Source of the DNA: Brenneria nigrifluens DSM 30175 = ATCC 13028
GTDB taxonomy: Bacteria > Pseudomonadota > Gammaproteobacteria > Enterobacterales > Enterobacteriaceae
DNA length: 64,000 nt
Direction: 5' to 3'
Assembly: GCF_005484965.1 (NCBI RefSeq)
Contig: NZ_CP034036.1
Span: forward strand, 2,480,001 to 2,544,000
The notes beneath the pieces were generated by a model. It was not told the DNA's origin. It worked only from the letters and a program-made list of their open reading frames with translations, and did not search any database. A program made the position numbers and the translations under genes. Below, one piece after another: positions 7,939 through 16,859 of the stretch; within the stretch, counting starts at the first letter, position 1; each line of letters opens with the position of its first letter.

Positions 7939-8271
7939 TTACAGGAAATCAGCGCGTTTGGGGGAAAAGGTGTCGATCAATACGCTGCCTTCCTCCAGGG
8001 AAACCACGCCGTGCATTTCGTTTTTTATCGCCATATAGGCATCGCCGGTTTTCAGAATACGCTTTTCACCTTCAATAACCACCTCAAAACTGCCTGCGGC
8101 AACGTAAGCGATCTGATCGTGAACATCATGCTTGTGGGGCGTGCCAATGGCACCCTTGTCAAAATGCACGCAGACCATCATTAGCTCATCGCTCCAGGTG
8201 ATGATCTTACGCTTGATGCCGCCGCCCAATTCTTCCCACGACGTTTCGTCGTCAATAAAATACCTTCTCAT
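7939..8271 (-). CDS. kdgF: Unsaturated uronate linearising enzyme KdgF (cupin)
   Basis: KdgF opens the unsaturated galacturonate monomer released by pectin lyases to give 5-keto-4-deoxyuronate, the step before KduI. It is a 110-residue single cupin. The metal ligands are visible as His46, His48 and Gln53 (PHKHDVHDQIAY) and His87 (EMHGVV); Asp100 near the C-terminus (LIDTF) is the probable catalytic acid/base. The start at 8271 follows GAGGGG; the longer frame from 8352 has no support. It is divergent from the kduI remnant and kduD, sharing a KdgR box, the arrangement known in Dickeya. Confidence 0.93.
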   Translation of the reverse strand: MRRYFIDDETSWEELGGGIKRKIITWSDELMMVCVHFDKGAIGTPHKHDVHDQIAYVAAGSFEVVIEGEKRILKTGDAYMAIKNEMHGVVSLEEGSVLIDTFSPKRADFL

Positions 8272-8406
8272 GGTTTTCCCCTCTCTGTGTTGCTCCCCCT
8301 TGCCGTGCAAGCAAGGTAAGCCGGTGCCTGCGGATTGCGACATTTTAATCACACCAGCGCCGGATGAAACCTAAAATAAGCAAAAACATGACCATTCTCA
8401 ATAAAT

Positions 8407-8429
8407 AAATAAAACAATATTTCATATTT
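8407..8429. promoter_or_regulatory. KdgR box between kdgF and kduI/kduD
   Basis: AAATAAAAC-aa-TATTTCATATTT is an imperfect palindrome fitting the KdgR consensus (AATRAAAYnnYRTTTYAA-like). It lies about 135 bases upstream of kdgF and 170 upstream of the kduI remnant, so one repressor dimer could control both directions. Confidence 0.7.
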
Positions 8430-8478
8430 ATTGAATTCATATCCCAATCGAACTATGATCCAGCATAACAAGAAAGAA

Positions 8479-8540
8479 CCGGGCAAACGAAGGTTCAGGT
8501 GACATTGTCACTGCCACGCCGTCTCACCTGTTCCGCCCGG
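8479..8540 (+). other. Nested stem-loop in the kduI/kduD leader
   Basis: CCGGGC (8479) pairs with GCCCGG (8535), and inside it GGTTCAGGTGA (8492) pairs with TCACCTGTTCC (8524) with two mismatches. The loop of 21 bases contains the small palindrome GTGACAtTGTCAC, partly overlapping the inner stem. The structure would sit in the untranslated leader between the KdgR box and the kduI remnant. Role unknown; it has no U-tract, so it is not a simple terminator. Confidence 0.5.
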
Positions 8541-8598
8541 TGCTTTCCCCCAGGTTTTTATGCGGATTTATATCCATGCCTGAAGGAGAGGCGAAGCA

Positions 8599-8670
8599 AT
8601 GCAAGTACCTCAAAGCATTCACAGCGATCACGCCAACCAACTGGACAACATTCCCAACAGTAACAGCTAA
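8599..8670 (+). pseudogene. kduI: Remnant of kduI (5-keto-4-deoxyuronate isomerase), N-terminus only
   Basis: A good ribosome site (GGAGAGGCGAAGCAATG) starts a 23-codon frame reading MQVPQSIHSDHANQLDN and then a short unrelated tail before TAA. KduI starts MDVRQSIHSAHAKTLDT in E. coli and, as I recall it, MQVRQSIHSDHAKQLDT in soft-rot relatives, so the first 17 residues are kduI. The other roughly 260 codons are missing and kduD begins 31 bases later. The expected place for kduI is exactly here, between kdgF and kduD. It appears to be an internal deletion that kept the regulated promoter and fused it closely to kduD. Confidence 0.8.
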
Positions 8671-8700
8671 CGACTATGTATTGTCGCTTATGGAGAGATT

Positions 8701-9468
8701 ATGGCTATGATTTTAGATTCCTTTGATTTACAGGGTAAAGTGGCGCTTATCACCGGGTGTGATACGGGGCTGGGCCAAGGCATGGCTATTGGACTGGCGC
8801 AGGCCGGTTGCGATATTGTCGGCGTCAATATTGTCGAACCCAAAGACACCATCGGAAAAGTCACCGCGCTGGGACGCCGTTTCCTCAGCCTGACGGCGGA
8901 TGTGAGTAATATTGGCGGCCACGCAGAACTGGTGGAAAAAGCCGTTGCCGAGTTTGGCAAAGTTGACATTCTGATCAACAACGCCGGCATTATCCGCCGT
9001 GAGGATGCCATCGAGTTTAGTGAAAAGAACTGGGATGACGTGATGAACCTGAACATCAAGAGCGTATTCTTTATGTCGCAGACGGTTGCCCGCCAGTTTA
9101 TCAAGCAGGGTAATGGCGGCAAGATCATCAATATCGCTTCGATGCTCTCTTTCCAGGGCGGTATCCGCGTACCTTCCTACACCGCCTCGAAAAGCGCGGT
9201 AATGGGGGTCACCCGTCTGCTGGCCAATGAGTGGGCCAAACACCATATCAACGTTAATGCCATCGCCCCCGGATATATGGCCACCAACAATACCCAGCAA
9301 CTGCGCGCGGATGAAGAACGCAGCAAAGAAATCCTGGAGCGCATCCCGGCCGGTCGTTGGGGTCTGCCGCAGGATGTGATGGGCCCGGCGGTATTTCTGG
9401 CGTCCGGCGCTTCTGATTATATCAACGGCTATACCATTGCCGTTGACGGCGGATGGCTGGCCCGCTAA
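8701..9468 (+). CDS. kduD: 2-dehydro-3-deoxy-D-gluconate 5-dehydrogenase KduD
   Basis: KduD reduces 2,5-diketo-3-deoxygluconate to 2-keto-3-deoxygluconate with NAD(P)H in intracellular pectin catabolism. It is a classical short-chain dehydrogenase: nucleotide motif TGCDTGLGQG (about residues 18-27), NNAG, the catalytic Ser-Tyr-Lys around SMLSFQ and YTASK, and a C-terminal GGWLAR that matches E. coli KduD. Length 255 residues. GGAGAG precedes the ATG. It lies 31 bases after the truncated kduI and is followed by a terminator. Confidence 0.95.
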   Translation: MAMILDSFDLQGKVALITGCDTGLGQGMAIGLAQAGCDIVGVNIVEPKDTIGKVTALGRRFLSLTADVSNIGGHAELVEKAVAEFGKVDILINNAGIIRREDAIEFSEKNWDDVMNLNIKSVFFMSQTVARQFIKQGNGGKIINIASMLSFQGGIRVPSYTASKSAVMGVTRLLANEWAKHHINVNAIAPGYMATNNTQQLRADEERSKEILERIPAGRWGLPQDVMGPAVFLASGASDYINGYTIAVDGGWLAR

Positions 9469-9512
9469 TACATCTTTTCGCACCAGCCGTTATTTTCGAC
9501 CCGGTGATAAAA

Positions 9513-9537
9513 GGCACAATTCATATTGTGCTTTTTA
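9513..9537 (+). terminator. Rho-independent terminator of kduD
   Basis: GCACAAT-tcat-ATTGTGC followed by a T-rich run, about 45 bases after the kduD stop. It separates kduD from the pelW-tog operon. Confidence 0.75.
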
Positions 9538-9680
9538 TTTATTTTTCAAAAATTTATCTTTATACCTACGCCATTTCCCGCGCTAAAACCTCACTTTAAA
9601 AAAAATCAAAACAACGTTCCGACTTTGATCACACTTTCGTTATCGGATGCATGACGGCATGGCGGATAGCGCCATATAAT

Positions 9681-9703
9681 AAATCAAAACATCGTTTCTA
9701 TTT
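9681..9703. promoter_or_regulatory. KdgR box upstream of pelW-togMNAB
   Basis: AAATCAAAAC-at-CGTTTCTATTT is a palindrome of the KdgR type located about 40-60 bases before the pelW start, consistent with a repressor site at the promoter. A second, weaker AATCAAAACaacGTTCCGACTT lies near 9604-9625, and TGATCACAC next to it could be a CRP half-site. Confidence 0.65.
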
Positions 9704-9741
9704 ATAAGAAACTGTAACTCAGTTCTATAAGAAGGTACTCG

Positions 9742-11373
9742 ATGAGTATTTTTTCCCGTCTGTACGCCAGCAGAAAAAACAGGCTTGATAAGTGGATTGC
9801 CGCGCTGGGCAAGCATATTGATACCGTAACAAAGCGGGCCAGCAGCCGCAGTAATCCAACGCCGCTGCTGGCCGACGGCTTTGATGTGCTGAGTCATAAT
9901 CCCGTCGTATGGCAATTTCCCGACGGGCATAGCGCGCCGATTTCCAATTTCGCCAGTCAGCAAAACTGGCTGAGAACGCTTTGTGCGATGAGCGTCATCA
10001 CCGGGGAAAATAACTACCAGCAGCAGGCCGCCACGCAGACGGCGTATTTTTTGGCAAATTTCGTCGATGCTCACAGCGGTCTGTTTTTCTGGGGCGGACA
10101 TCGTTTTATCAATCTGGATACGCTGCAAAGCGAAGGGCCTCAATCGAAAGCCCTGGTCCATGAGCTCAAACACCACCTGCCCTATTACGCGCTGCTGCAT
10201 CGCATTGATGGCGCCAAGACGCTGAACTTCCTGCAGGGCTTTTGGAACGCGCACGTCGAGGACTGGAACTCGCTGGACCTCGGGCGCCACGGCGATTATG
10301 CCAAACCGCGCGACCCCGACGTTTTCCAGCATCCCCGTTACGACGTGGTTAACCCGGCGCAGTGGCCGGTTCTGCCGCTGACGAAAGGGCTGACCTTTGT
10401 TAACGCCGGCACCGATCTTATCTATGCCGCTTTCAAGTATGCGGAATATACCGGCGATCGGCAGGCGGCGAAATGGGGCAAGCATCTGTACCGTCAATAC
10501 GTCCTGGCAAGAAATCCGGAGACCGGGATGCCGGTTTATCAATTCAGCTCACCGCTGCAGCGCCAGCCTGCCCCCGCCGACGATAATCAGACCCAGTCCT
10601 GGTACGGCGACCGCGCCCAGCGCCAGTTTGGCGCCGAATTCGGTGAAATGGCCCGCGAGGCCAACGTGCTTTTCCGGGATATGCGCCCGCTGTTGATTGA
10701 TAACCCGCTGGCCATGCTGGATATCCTGCGCGTTCAACCCGACGACGAGATGCTCGGCTGGGTGATTTCCGGGCTGAAAAATTATTATCAATATGCCTAT
10801 GACCTGAACAGCAATACGCTGCGCCCGATGTGGAATAACGGCCAGGATATGACCGGTTATCGTTTTAAGCGCGACGGCTATTACGGAAAAGCCGGCACGG
10901 AATTAAAACGCTTTGCTCTGGAGGGAGATTATTTATTGCCGCTGGTGCGGGCTTATTGCCTGAGCGCCGATGAGGATCTGTATGCGTTGATTAACACCAT
11001 TCTCACCCGTCTGGCTAACGAAAACGCGCGCCATATCGCCAGCCCGGCTTTACTGTGCGCCATGGTCGAATTGGCCGAACGCCGCCAGTCGGAAAAATGG
11101 GCGCAATACGCCTGGCAATTGGCTGAAATTCTGTTTGAAAAACATTTCCATCGCGGATTATTCGTGCGTTCGGCACGGCATCGCCATCTGCGGCTGGATG
11201 ACCCGGCCCCGCTGGCTTTATCAGCATTCATCGCCGCCTGCCGCAACAGGCTAAACGAGATTCCACCGTTGTTAACCCAGGGGGGATATGTGCACGGCGA
11301 CTTTCGCGTTAACGGGGAAAATAAAATTATCTATGACGTGGAGTTTATTTATCCAGAGTTATTAAAGGCTTGA
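9742..11373 (+). CDS. pelW: Cytoplasmic exo-pectate lyase PelW (polysaccharide lyase family 2)
   Basis: PelW cleaves short oligogalacturonides in the cytoplasm by beta-elimination, releasing unsaturated disaccharides. The 543-residue length, absence of a signal peptide and position directly before togMNAB fit PelW of soft-rot bacteria rather than the periplasmic PL2 paralogue. I recognise the PL2-like blocks LFFWGGHRFINLD near residue 113 and HELKHHLPYYALL. AAGAAGGTACTCG precedes the ATG. Likely repressed by KdgR through the upstream box. Not a secreted virulence lyase. Confidence 0.88.
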   Translation: MSIFSRLYASRKNRLDKWIAALGKHIDTVTKRASSRSNPTPLLADGFDVLSHNPVVWQFPDGHSAPISNFASQQNWLRTLCAMSVITGENNYQQQAATQTAYFLANFVDAHSGLFFWGGHRFINLDTLQSEGPQSKALVHELKHHLPYYALLHRIDGAKTLNFLQGFWNAHVEDWNSLDLGRHGDYAKPRDPDVFQHPRYDVVNPAQWPVLPLTKGLTFVNAGTDLIYAAFKYAEYTGDRQAAKWGKHLYRQYVLARNPETGMPVYQFSSPLQRQPAPADDNQTQSWYGDRAQRQFGAEFGEMAREANVLFRDMRPLLIDNPLAMLDILRVQPDDEMLGWVISGLKNYYQYAYDLNSNTLRPMWNNGQDMTGYRFKRDGYYGKAGTELKRFALEGDYLLPLVRAYCLSADEDLYALINTILTRLANENARHIASPALLCAMVELAERRQSEKWAQYAWQLAEILFEKHFHRGLFVRSARHRHLRLDDPAPLALSAFIAACRNRLNEIPPLLTQGGYVHGDFRVNGENKIIYDVEFIYPELLKA

Positions 11374-11417
11374 TTTTATGTTTGTTAATAATAATTCCCA
11401 ATTACTAATAGGTAAGC

Positions 11418-12311
11418 ATGATGAATGAAAACAGAATGCTGGGGTTAGCCTATATCTCCCCCTATATTATAGGGCTGATAGTTTTTACCGCTTTTCCCTT
11501 TATTTCGTCATTTATACTCAGTTTTACCGAGTATGACTTGATGAGCCCTCCTGAATTCACCGGGATGGAAAATTATCATCGGATGTTGCTGGAAGACGAT
11601 CTTTTCTGGAAATCCATGGGGGTTACCTTTGCCTATGTCTTTCTGACCATACCGATGAAATTAATATTCGCTTTGTTGATTGCCTTTGTGCTCAATTTTA
11701 AATTGCGCGGGATCGGTTTCTTTCGTACCGCTTACTATGTGCCTTCCATTTTAGGCAGCAGCGTGGCCATCGCCGTGCTGTGGCGAGCGCTTTTCGCCAT
11801 CGACGGCCTGCTGAACAGCTTTCTCGCCGTGTTCGGCTTTGATGCCATCAACTGGCTCGGCGAACCTTCTCTGGCATTGATGTCCGTCACCCTGCTGCGC
11901 GTCTGGCAGTTTGGCTCCGCCATGGTTATTTTCCTCGCCGCCCTGCAGAACGTCCCGCAGTCGCAGTATGAAGCGGCCATGATTGACGGCGCCTCCAAGT
12001 GGCAAATGTTTATGAAAGTGACCGTGCCGTTAATTACGCCGGTTATTTTCTTTAACTTTATTATGCAGACCACACAGGCATTCCAGGAATTTACCGCGCC
12101 TTACGTCATCACCGGCGGCGGCCCCACCCACTACACCTACCTGTTCTCGCTCTATATCTACGATACGGCATTCAAGTATTTCGATATGGGCTATGGCGCG
12201 GCGTTGGCATGGGTGCTGTTCCTGGTGGTGGCGGTATTCGCCTCGGTTGCCTTCAAGTCGTCCAAATACTGGGTGTTCTACTCCGCCGATAAAGGAGGAA
12301 AAAATGGCTGA
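11418..12311 (+). CDS. togM: Oligogalacturonide ABC transporter, permease TogM
   Basis: Inner-membrane permease of the MalF type, 297 residues with six predicted spans and the EAA loop QYEAAMIDGASKWQMFMKVTVP near residue 180 (motif EAAMIDGA). With TogN it forms the channel for oligogalacturonides. The start may be 11418 or the next codon (MMNEN). Its last eight bases overlap togN. Substrate assignment rests on the cluster: pelW before, kdgM after. Confidence 0.88.
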   Translation: MMNENRMLGLAYISPYIIGLIVFTAFPFISSFILSFTEYDLMSPPEFTGMENYHRMLLEDDLFWKSMGVTFAYVFLTIPMKLIFALLIAFVLNFKLRGIGFFRTAYYVPSILGSSVAIAVLWRALFAIDGLLNSFLAVFGFDAINWLGEPSLALMSVTLLRVWQFGSAMVIFLAALQNVPQSQYEAAMIDGASKWQMFMKVTVPLITPVIFFNFIMQTTQAFQEFTAPYVITGGGPTHYTYLFSLYIYDTAFKYFDMGYGAALAWVLFLVVAVFASVAFKSSKYWVFYSADKGGKNG

Positions 12312-13209
12312 CGTGCATTCAAATATCAATGCGGCGCAAGTAAGCGCGGCGTTGGAAATTCGCCGGACGCTGCGTAAAGAGAAAATCAGCGCCGCCGTTC
12401 GTTACGTTATTCTGTTATTTGTCGGCCTGCTGATGCTGTATCCGCTGGTATGGATGTTCTCGGCATCCTTTAAACCGAATCACGAGATCTTCACCACCCT
12501 CGGATTATGGCCGGCGCACCCGACGTCGGACGGTTTCGTCAACGGCTGGAAAACCGGCACGGAATACCACTTCGGCCACTATATGATCAACACCTTCAAG
12601 TATGTGATCCCGAAAGTGATTCTGACCATTATCTCTTCCACCATCGTCGCTTACGGCTTTGCCCGCTTCGAGATCCCGTGGAAGAACTTCTGGTTCGCCA
12701 CGCTTATCGCCACCATGCTGCTGCCCAGCACCGTACTGCTGATCCCGCAGTACATCATGTTCCGCGAAATGGGCATGCTGAACAGCTATCTGCCGCTCTA
12801 CCTGCCATTGGCGTTCGCCACCCAGGGATTCTTCGTCTTTATGCTTATCCAGTTCCTGCGCGGCGTACCGCGCGATATGGAGGAAGCGGCGCAGATCGAC
12901 GGCTGCAACTCTTTCCAGGTGCTGTGGTATGTGGTGGTGCCGATTCTGAAACCGGCGATTATCTCCGTTGCCCTGTTCCAGTTTATGTGGTCGATGAACG
13001 ACTTTATCGGTCCGCTAATCTACGTCTACAGCGTGGATAAATACCCGATTGCGCTGGCGTTGAAAATGTCCATCGACGTAACGGAAGGCGCACCGTGGAA
13101 CGAGATTTTGGCGATGTCCAGCATTTCGATTCTGCCATCCATCATTGTTTTCTTCCTGGCGCAGCGTTACTTCGTGCAAGGCGTGACCAGCAGCGGAATT
13201 AAAGGTTAA
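12304..13209 (+). CDS. togN: Oligogalacturonide ABC transporter, permease TogN
   Basis: MalG-type permease of 301 residues with six spans and the EAA loop MEEAAQIDGCNSFQVLWYVV. The start at 12304 is fixed by the ribosome site AAAGGAGGAAAAA and gives MADVHSNINAAQ; the longer frame from 12193 lies inside togM. It overlaps the end of togM by eight bases, indicating coupled translation. Confidence 0.88.
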   Translation: MADVHSNINAAQVSAALEIRRTLRKEKISAAVRYVILLFVGLLMLYPLVWMFSASFKPNHEIFTTLGLWPAHPTSDGFVNGWKTGTEYHFGHYMINTFKYVIPKVILTIISSTIVAYGFARFEIPWKNFWFATLIATMLLPSTVLLIPQYIMFREMGMLNSYLPLYLPLAFATQGFFVFMLIQFLRGVPRDMEEAAQIDGCNSFQVLWYVVVPILKPAIISVALFQFMWSMNDFIGPLIYVYSVDKYPIALALKMSIDVTEGAPWNEILAMSSISILPSIIVFFLAQRYFVQGVTSSGIKG

Positions 13210-13222
13210 TAGAGGATCTATC

Positions 13223-14350
13223 ATGGCTGAAGTCATTTTCAACAAGCTGGAAAAAGTATATTCCAACGGTTTTAAAGCGGTACACGGCATCGACCTGACC
13301 ATTAAAGACGGCGAATTTATGGTGATCGTCGGCCCGTCGGGCTGCGCCAAATCCACTACGCTGCGCATGCTGGCCGGTCTGGAAACCATCAGCGGCGGCG
13401 AAGTACGCATCGGCGAACGGGTGGTGAACAATCTGGCGCCGAAAGAGCGCGGCATTGCGATGGTGTTCCAGAACTATGCGCTCTACCCGCATATGTCGGT
13501 AAAAGAGAACCTGGCATTCGGCCTGAAGCTCAGCAAAATGCCGAAAGCGCAGATTGAAGAACAAGTGACCGAAGCCTCCAAAATACTGGAGCTGGAGGAG
13601 TTGATGGACCGTCTGCCGCGCCAGCTCTCCGGCGGCCAGGCGCAGCGCGTCGCGGTGGGCCGCGCCATCGTTAAAAAGCCGGACGTGTTCCTGTTCGACG
13701 AACCCTTATCCAATTTGGACGCCAAGCTGCGCGCCTCCATGCGTATCCGTATTTCCGACCTGCATAAACAGCTGAAGAAAAGCGGTAAAGCCGCGACCAC
13801 CGTGTATGTCACCCACGACCAGACGGAGGCCATGACCATGGGCGACCGTATCTGCGTGATGAAGCTGGGTCATATCATGCAGGTGGATACGCCGGATAAT
13901 CTGTACCACTTCCCTGTCAATATGTTTGTCGCCGGCTTTATCGGCTCGCCGGAAATGAATATCAAACCGAGCAAACTGGTGGAAAAAGACGGCCGGATTG
14001 GTCTGACCGTCGGGCACTACACGCTGGTACTGAATAGCGAGCAGCAGGATAAGGTGCGAGCTTATTCCGGCCAGGATGTTTTCTTCGGTATCCGTCCCGA
14101 ATACGTCACCGTTTCTGAGACCCCGTTTGCGGCCAACCACTCGCAGGGCGAGCTGGTGCGGGTAGAAAACATGGGTCATGAATTCTTTATGTACATAAAA
14201 GTCGATGGCTTTGAATTAACCAGCCGCGTCCCGTCCGATGAAGCGCGGCAGATTATCAAAAACGGCCTGCATCGCCAGATATTCTTCCAGTTCGATATGG
14301 AAAAGTGCCATATCTTTGATGCTAAAACAGAAAAAAATATCTCTCTTTAA
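13223..14350 (+). CDS. togA: Oligogalacturonide ABC transporter, ATPase TogA
   Basis: UgpC/MalK-type ATPase, 375 residues, energising TogMN. Signature LSGGQAQR, Walker B VFLFDEPLSNLD, the VTHDQTEA switch and a C-terminal OB-type regulatory domain (from about residue 235) are present. Walker A reads GPSGCAKST, with alanine where the P-loop consensus has the glycine before lysine; I recall the same spelling in other sugar importers of this subfamily, so activity is probably kept. GAGGATCTATC precedes the ATG. Confidence 0.9.
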   Translation: MAEVIFNKLEKVYSNGFKAVHGIDLTIKDGEFMVIVGPSGCAKSTTLRMLAGLETISGGEVRIGERVVNNLAPKERGIAMVFQNYALYPHMSVKENLAFGLKLSKMPKAQIEEQVTEASKILELEELMDRLPRQLSGGQAQRVAVGRAIVKKPDVFLFDEPLSNLDAKLRASMRIRISDLHKQLKKSGKAATTVYVTHDQTEAMTMGDRICVMKLGHIMQVDTPDNLYHFPVNMFVAGFIGSPEMNIKPSKLVEKDGRIGLTVGHYTLVLNSEQQDKVRAYSGQDVFFGIRPEYVTVSETPFAANHSQGELVRVENMGHEFFMYIKVDGFELTSRVPSDEARQIIKNGLHRQIFFQFDMEKCHIFDAKTEKNISL

Positions 14351-14365
14351 CAGGAGTAGCACCCG

Positions 14366-15655
14366 ATGAAAAAAGCGATCCTACACACGCTGATAGCCTC
14401 ATCCCTGGCCTTACTGGCGGCGCCGTCTTTTGCCGCCGACCAGGTTGAATTGAGAATGTCCTGGTGGGGCGGCAACAGCCGCCACCAGCAAACGCTCAAG
14501 GCAATCGAAAGCTTCCATCAGCAATACCCCAATATCACGGTAAAAGCCGAGTACACCGGTTGGGATGGACACCTGTCCCGCCTGACCACCCAGATCGCCG
14601 GTAAAACCGAGCCGGACGTGATGCAGACCAACTGGAACTGGTTGCCGATTTTCTCGAAAAACGGCGATGGGTTCTACGATCTGAACTTGGTCAAAGATTC
14701 ATTGGACCTGACCCAGTTCGACGCCAAAGAGCTACAGGGCACCACTGTTAACGGCAAGCTGAACGGCATTCCCATTTCCGTTACCGCCCGCGTTTTCTAT
14801 TTCAACAATGAAAGCTGGAAAAAGGCCGGACTGAAATATCCCAAAACCTGGGACGAGCTGTTGAACGCCGGTAAGGTATTCAAAGAAAAACTGGGCGACC
14901 AGTATTACCCGGTGGTACTGGAACATCAGGATTCATTGGCGCTGTTAAGTTCTTACATGATTCAGAAGTACAATATCCCCGCCATCGACGAAAAAGCGCA
15001 GAAATTTTCTTATAGCGATGCGCAGTGGATAGAGTTCTTCAGTCTGTACAAGAAGCTGGTTGATAGCCACGTTATGCCTTCGGCGAAGCACTATGCCTCT
15101 TTCGGCAAGAGCAATATGTATGAAATGAAGCCGTGGATTACCGGCGAGTGGAGCGGCACCTATATGTGGAACTCCACCATCACCAAATACTCCGACAATC
15201 TGCAGCCGCCGGCCAAACTGGAGTTGGGCCATTATCCCATGCTGCCGGAAGCCAAAGACGCCGGACTGTTCTTTAAACCGGCACAAATGTTGTCTATTGG
15301 TAAATCAACCAGGCATCCTAAAGAATCCGCCCTGCTGATTAACTTCCTGCTGAACAGTAAGGAAGGCGCTCAGGCATTGGGATTAGAGCGCGGCGTACCG
15401 CTAAGCAAAGCCGCCGTGGCGCAATTGACCGCCGATGGGATAATTAAAGAGGACTCGCCCTCCGTCGCCGGATTAAATCAGGCATTAAATTTACCGCACG
15501 CGTTGAAAACATCACCCTACTTTGACGACCCGCAGATCGTTTCCCTGTTTGGCGATGCCATTCAGTATATCGACTACGGTCAAAAATCCGTTGAAGAAAC
15601 GGCAAAATATTTTCAGCGCCAGTCTGAACGTATTTTAAAACGCGCAATGAGATAA
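14366..15655 (+). CDS. togB: Oligogalacturonide-binding periplasmic protein TogB
   Basis: Family 1 extracellular solute-binding protein of 429 residues that captures oligogalacturonides. A classical signal peptide (MKKAILHTLIASSLALLAA) ends with PSFA-A at about residue 23. The start of the mature chain, LRMSWWGGNSRHQQTLKAIE, is typical of sugar-binding proteins. Last gene of the pelW-togMNAB operon, followed by a strong terminator. Confidence 0.9.
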   Translation: MKKAILHTLIASSLALLAAPSFAADQVELRMSWWGGNSRHQQTLKAIESFHQQYPNITVKAEYTGWDGHLSRLTTQIAGKTEPDVMQTNWNWLPIFSKNGDGFYDLNLVKDSLDLTQFDAKELQGTTVNGKLNGIPISVTARVFYFNNESWKKAGLKYPKTWDELLNAGKVFKEKLGDQYYPVVLEHQDSLALLSSYMIQKYNIPAIDEKAQKFSYSDAQWIEFFSLYKKLVDSHVMPSAKHYASFGKSNMYEMKPWITGEWSGTYMWNSTITKYSDNLQPPAKLELGHYPMLPEAKDAGLFFKPAQMLSIGKSTRHPKESALLINFLLNSKEGAQALGLERGVPLSKAAVAQLTADGIIKEDSPSVAGLNQALNLPHALKTSPYFDDPQIVSLFGDAIQYIDYGQKSVEETAKYFQRQSERILKRAMR

Positions 15656-15682
15656 CGAAACCAGTTACTTAAATAGTATTTT

Positions 15683-15710
15683 CCCTGCCGTCAATCCGGC
15701 AGGGGTTTTT
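15683..15710 (+). terminator. Rho-independent terminator of pelW-togMNAB
   Basis: CCCTGCCG-tcaat-CGGCAGGG followed by five T, 27 bases after the togB stop. It separates togB from kdgM, which should therefore have its own promoter in 15711-15902. Confidence 0.88.
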
Positions 15711-15902
15711 CAATTAAATTAAAACAAACAAATTATACAAGTCGATCATTGTCACAATTTGAAATTCATTTTTACTTTTTGTTACTCAAGCAGATCGCGA
15801 TCACAAAATAGATACTAATAGTTAATAAAATAGAACTTGATCCAAAAGCCGTAATACATCTTTGCGTTAACCTTTACCTTAATCACCCAGGACATATAAA
15901 AA

Positions 15903-16607
15903 ATGAAATTAAAAATATTATCTCTGGCAGTAGCATCTTTAGTTAGTATAAATGCAATGGCTGTCACCATTGATTATCGTCATGAAATTAAAGATGATAG
16001 CGGGAACACGAATAAAGATCGTTTATTAATGTCACATCGTTTTGCCAGTGGTTTTGGGTTATCAGCCGAAGTCAAATGGAAAGGCGCCGATTCGACGGAT
16101 AAACCTTATAATGAAACCGTTGCTGATGGTACCGAAGTGGTCGCAAGCTATCAGTATAAAATCAATAGTACTTTCGCCATCGAACCAGGATTTTCCCTGG
16201 AATCTTCAAGTAATAGCCAAAACTATCGTCCATATATCAAAGGATCAGCCAAAATCACCGATGGTTTTTCCGCCTCTCTCCGTTATCGCCCCTGGTATAA
16301 GCGCCTGAATGGTAATATTGGTAAAGGCGATGATGTGGACACCGTACAAAGAGGTCATCAGGGCAATTTGGTTCTCGATTATAAATTCCTTGAAAAATGG
16401 CAGTTGACTACTGATTTTGAAATAAAGAAAGCGGAAAATTACAATCTGTATGATGACGATAAGATCGATTATCTATACGAATTTAAATTAGCTTATGCAT
16501 GGGATAAAAATTGGAAGCCCTATACGGCTATCGCTAATGTCAGTAAGTCTTCTGGCTCGGATGAACGTCAGACCCGTTTTCGGGTCGGTATTCAGTACAA
16601 CTTCTAA
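15903..16607 (+). CDS. kdgM: Oligogalacturonate-specific outer-membrane porin KdgM
   Basis: KdgM forms a small monomeric beta-barrel channel that lets oligogalacturonides cross the outer membrane. The 234-residue protein has a signal peptide ending SINAMA, alternating aromatic/polar beta-strands throughout and a C-terminal phenylalanine (RVGIQYNF), the outer-membrane assembly signal. YRHEIKDDSGNTNKDRLLMS near the mature N-terminus matches the family. CAGGACATATAAAAA precedes the ATG. A CRP-like half-site (GATCACAAAA) lies near 15798; I could not place a convincing KdgR box. Confidence 0.9.
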   Translation: MKLKILSLAVASLVSINAMAVTIDYRHEIKDDSGNTNKDRLLMSHRFASGFGLSAEVKWKGADSTDKPYNETVADGTEVVASYQYKINSTFAIEPGFSLESSSNSQNYRPYIKGSAKITDGFSASLRYRPWYKRLNGNIGKGDDVDTVQRGHQGNLVLDYKFLEKWQLTTDFEIKKAENYNLYDDDKIDYLYEFKLAYAWDKNWKPYTAIANVSKSSGSDERQTRFRVGIQYNF

Positions 16608-16859
16608 TCCATCAAATGCATATATTGTGAAAGGAATTATTTATGGGAAAATTGTTCTCATTTAAATTCAGTTAATAGTTAGTATTTTTATTATCAAGTT
16701 GTATTTCTGGTTAGCAGCGTTATGCGATAGCTATTTTTGCTGTATGTATTTCTGTGTCTAAGTTATTTTTATATGAAGTTTATTTATTAATACTGCTTTC
16801 GCTGTTTAGGGCGTTTATTTTCATCTCTGATGTGATAACCGTCCTATTTTTTACCCATG

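Noticed and set aside
8499..8514. CRP site in the kduI leader (GTGACATTGTCAC)
   Set aside because: The half-sites are 5 rather than 6 bases apart, and the sequence overlaps the inner stem; better explained as part of the RNA structure.
9640..10542. 300-codon minus-strand frame opposite pelW
   Set aside because: Antisense shadow produced by codon bias; pelW is supported by family and operon.
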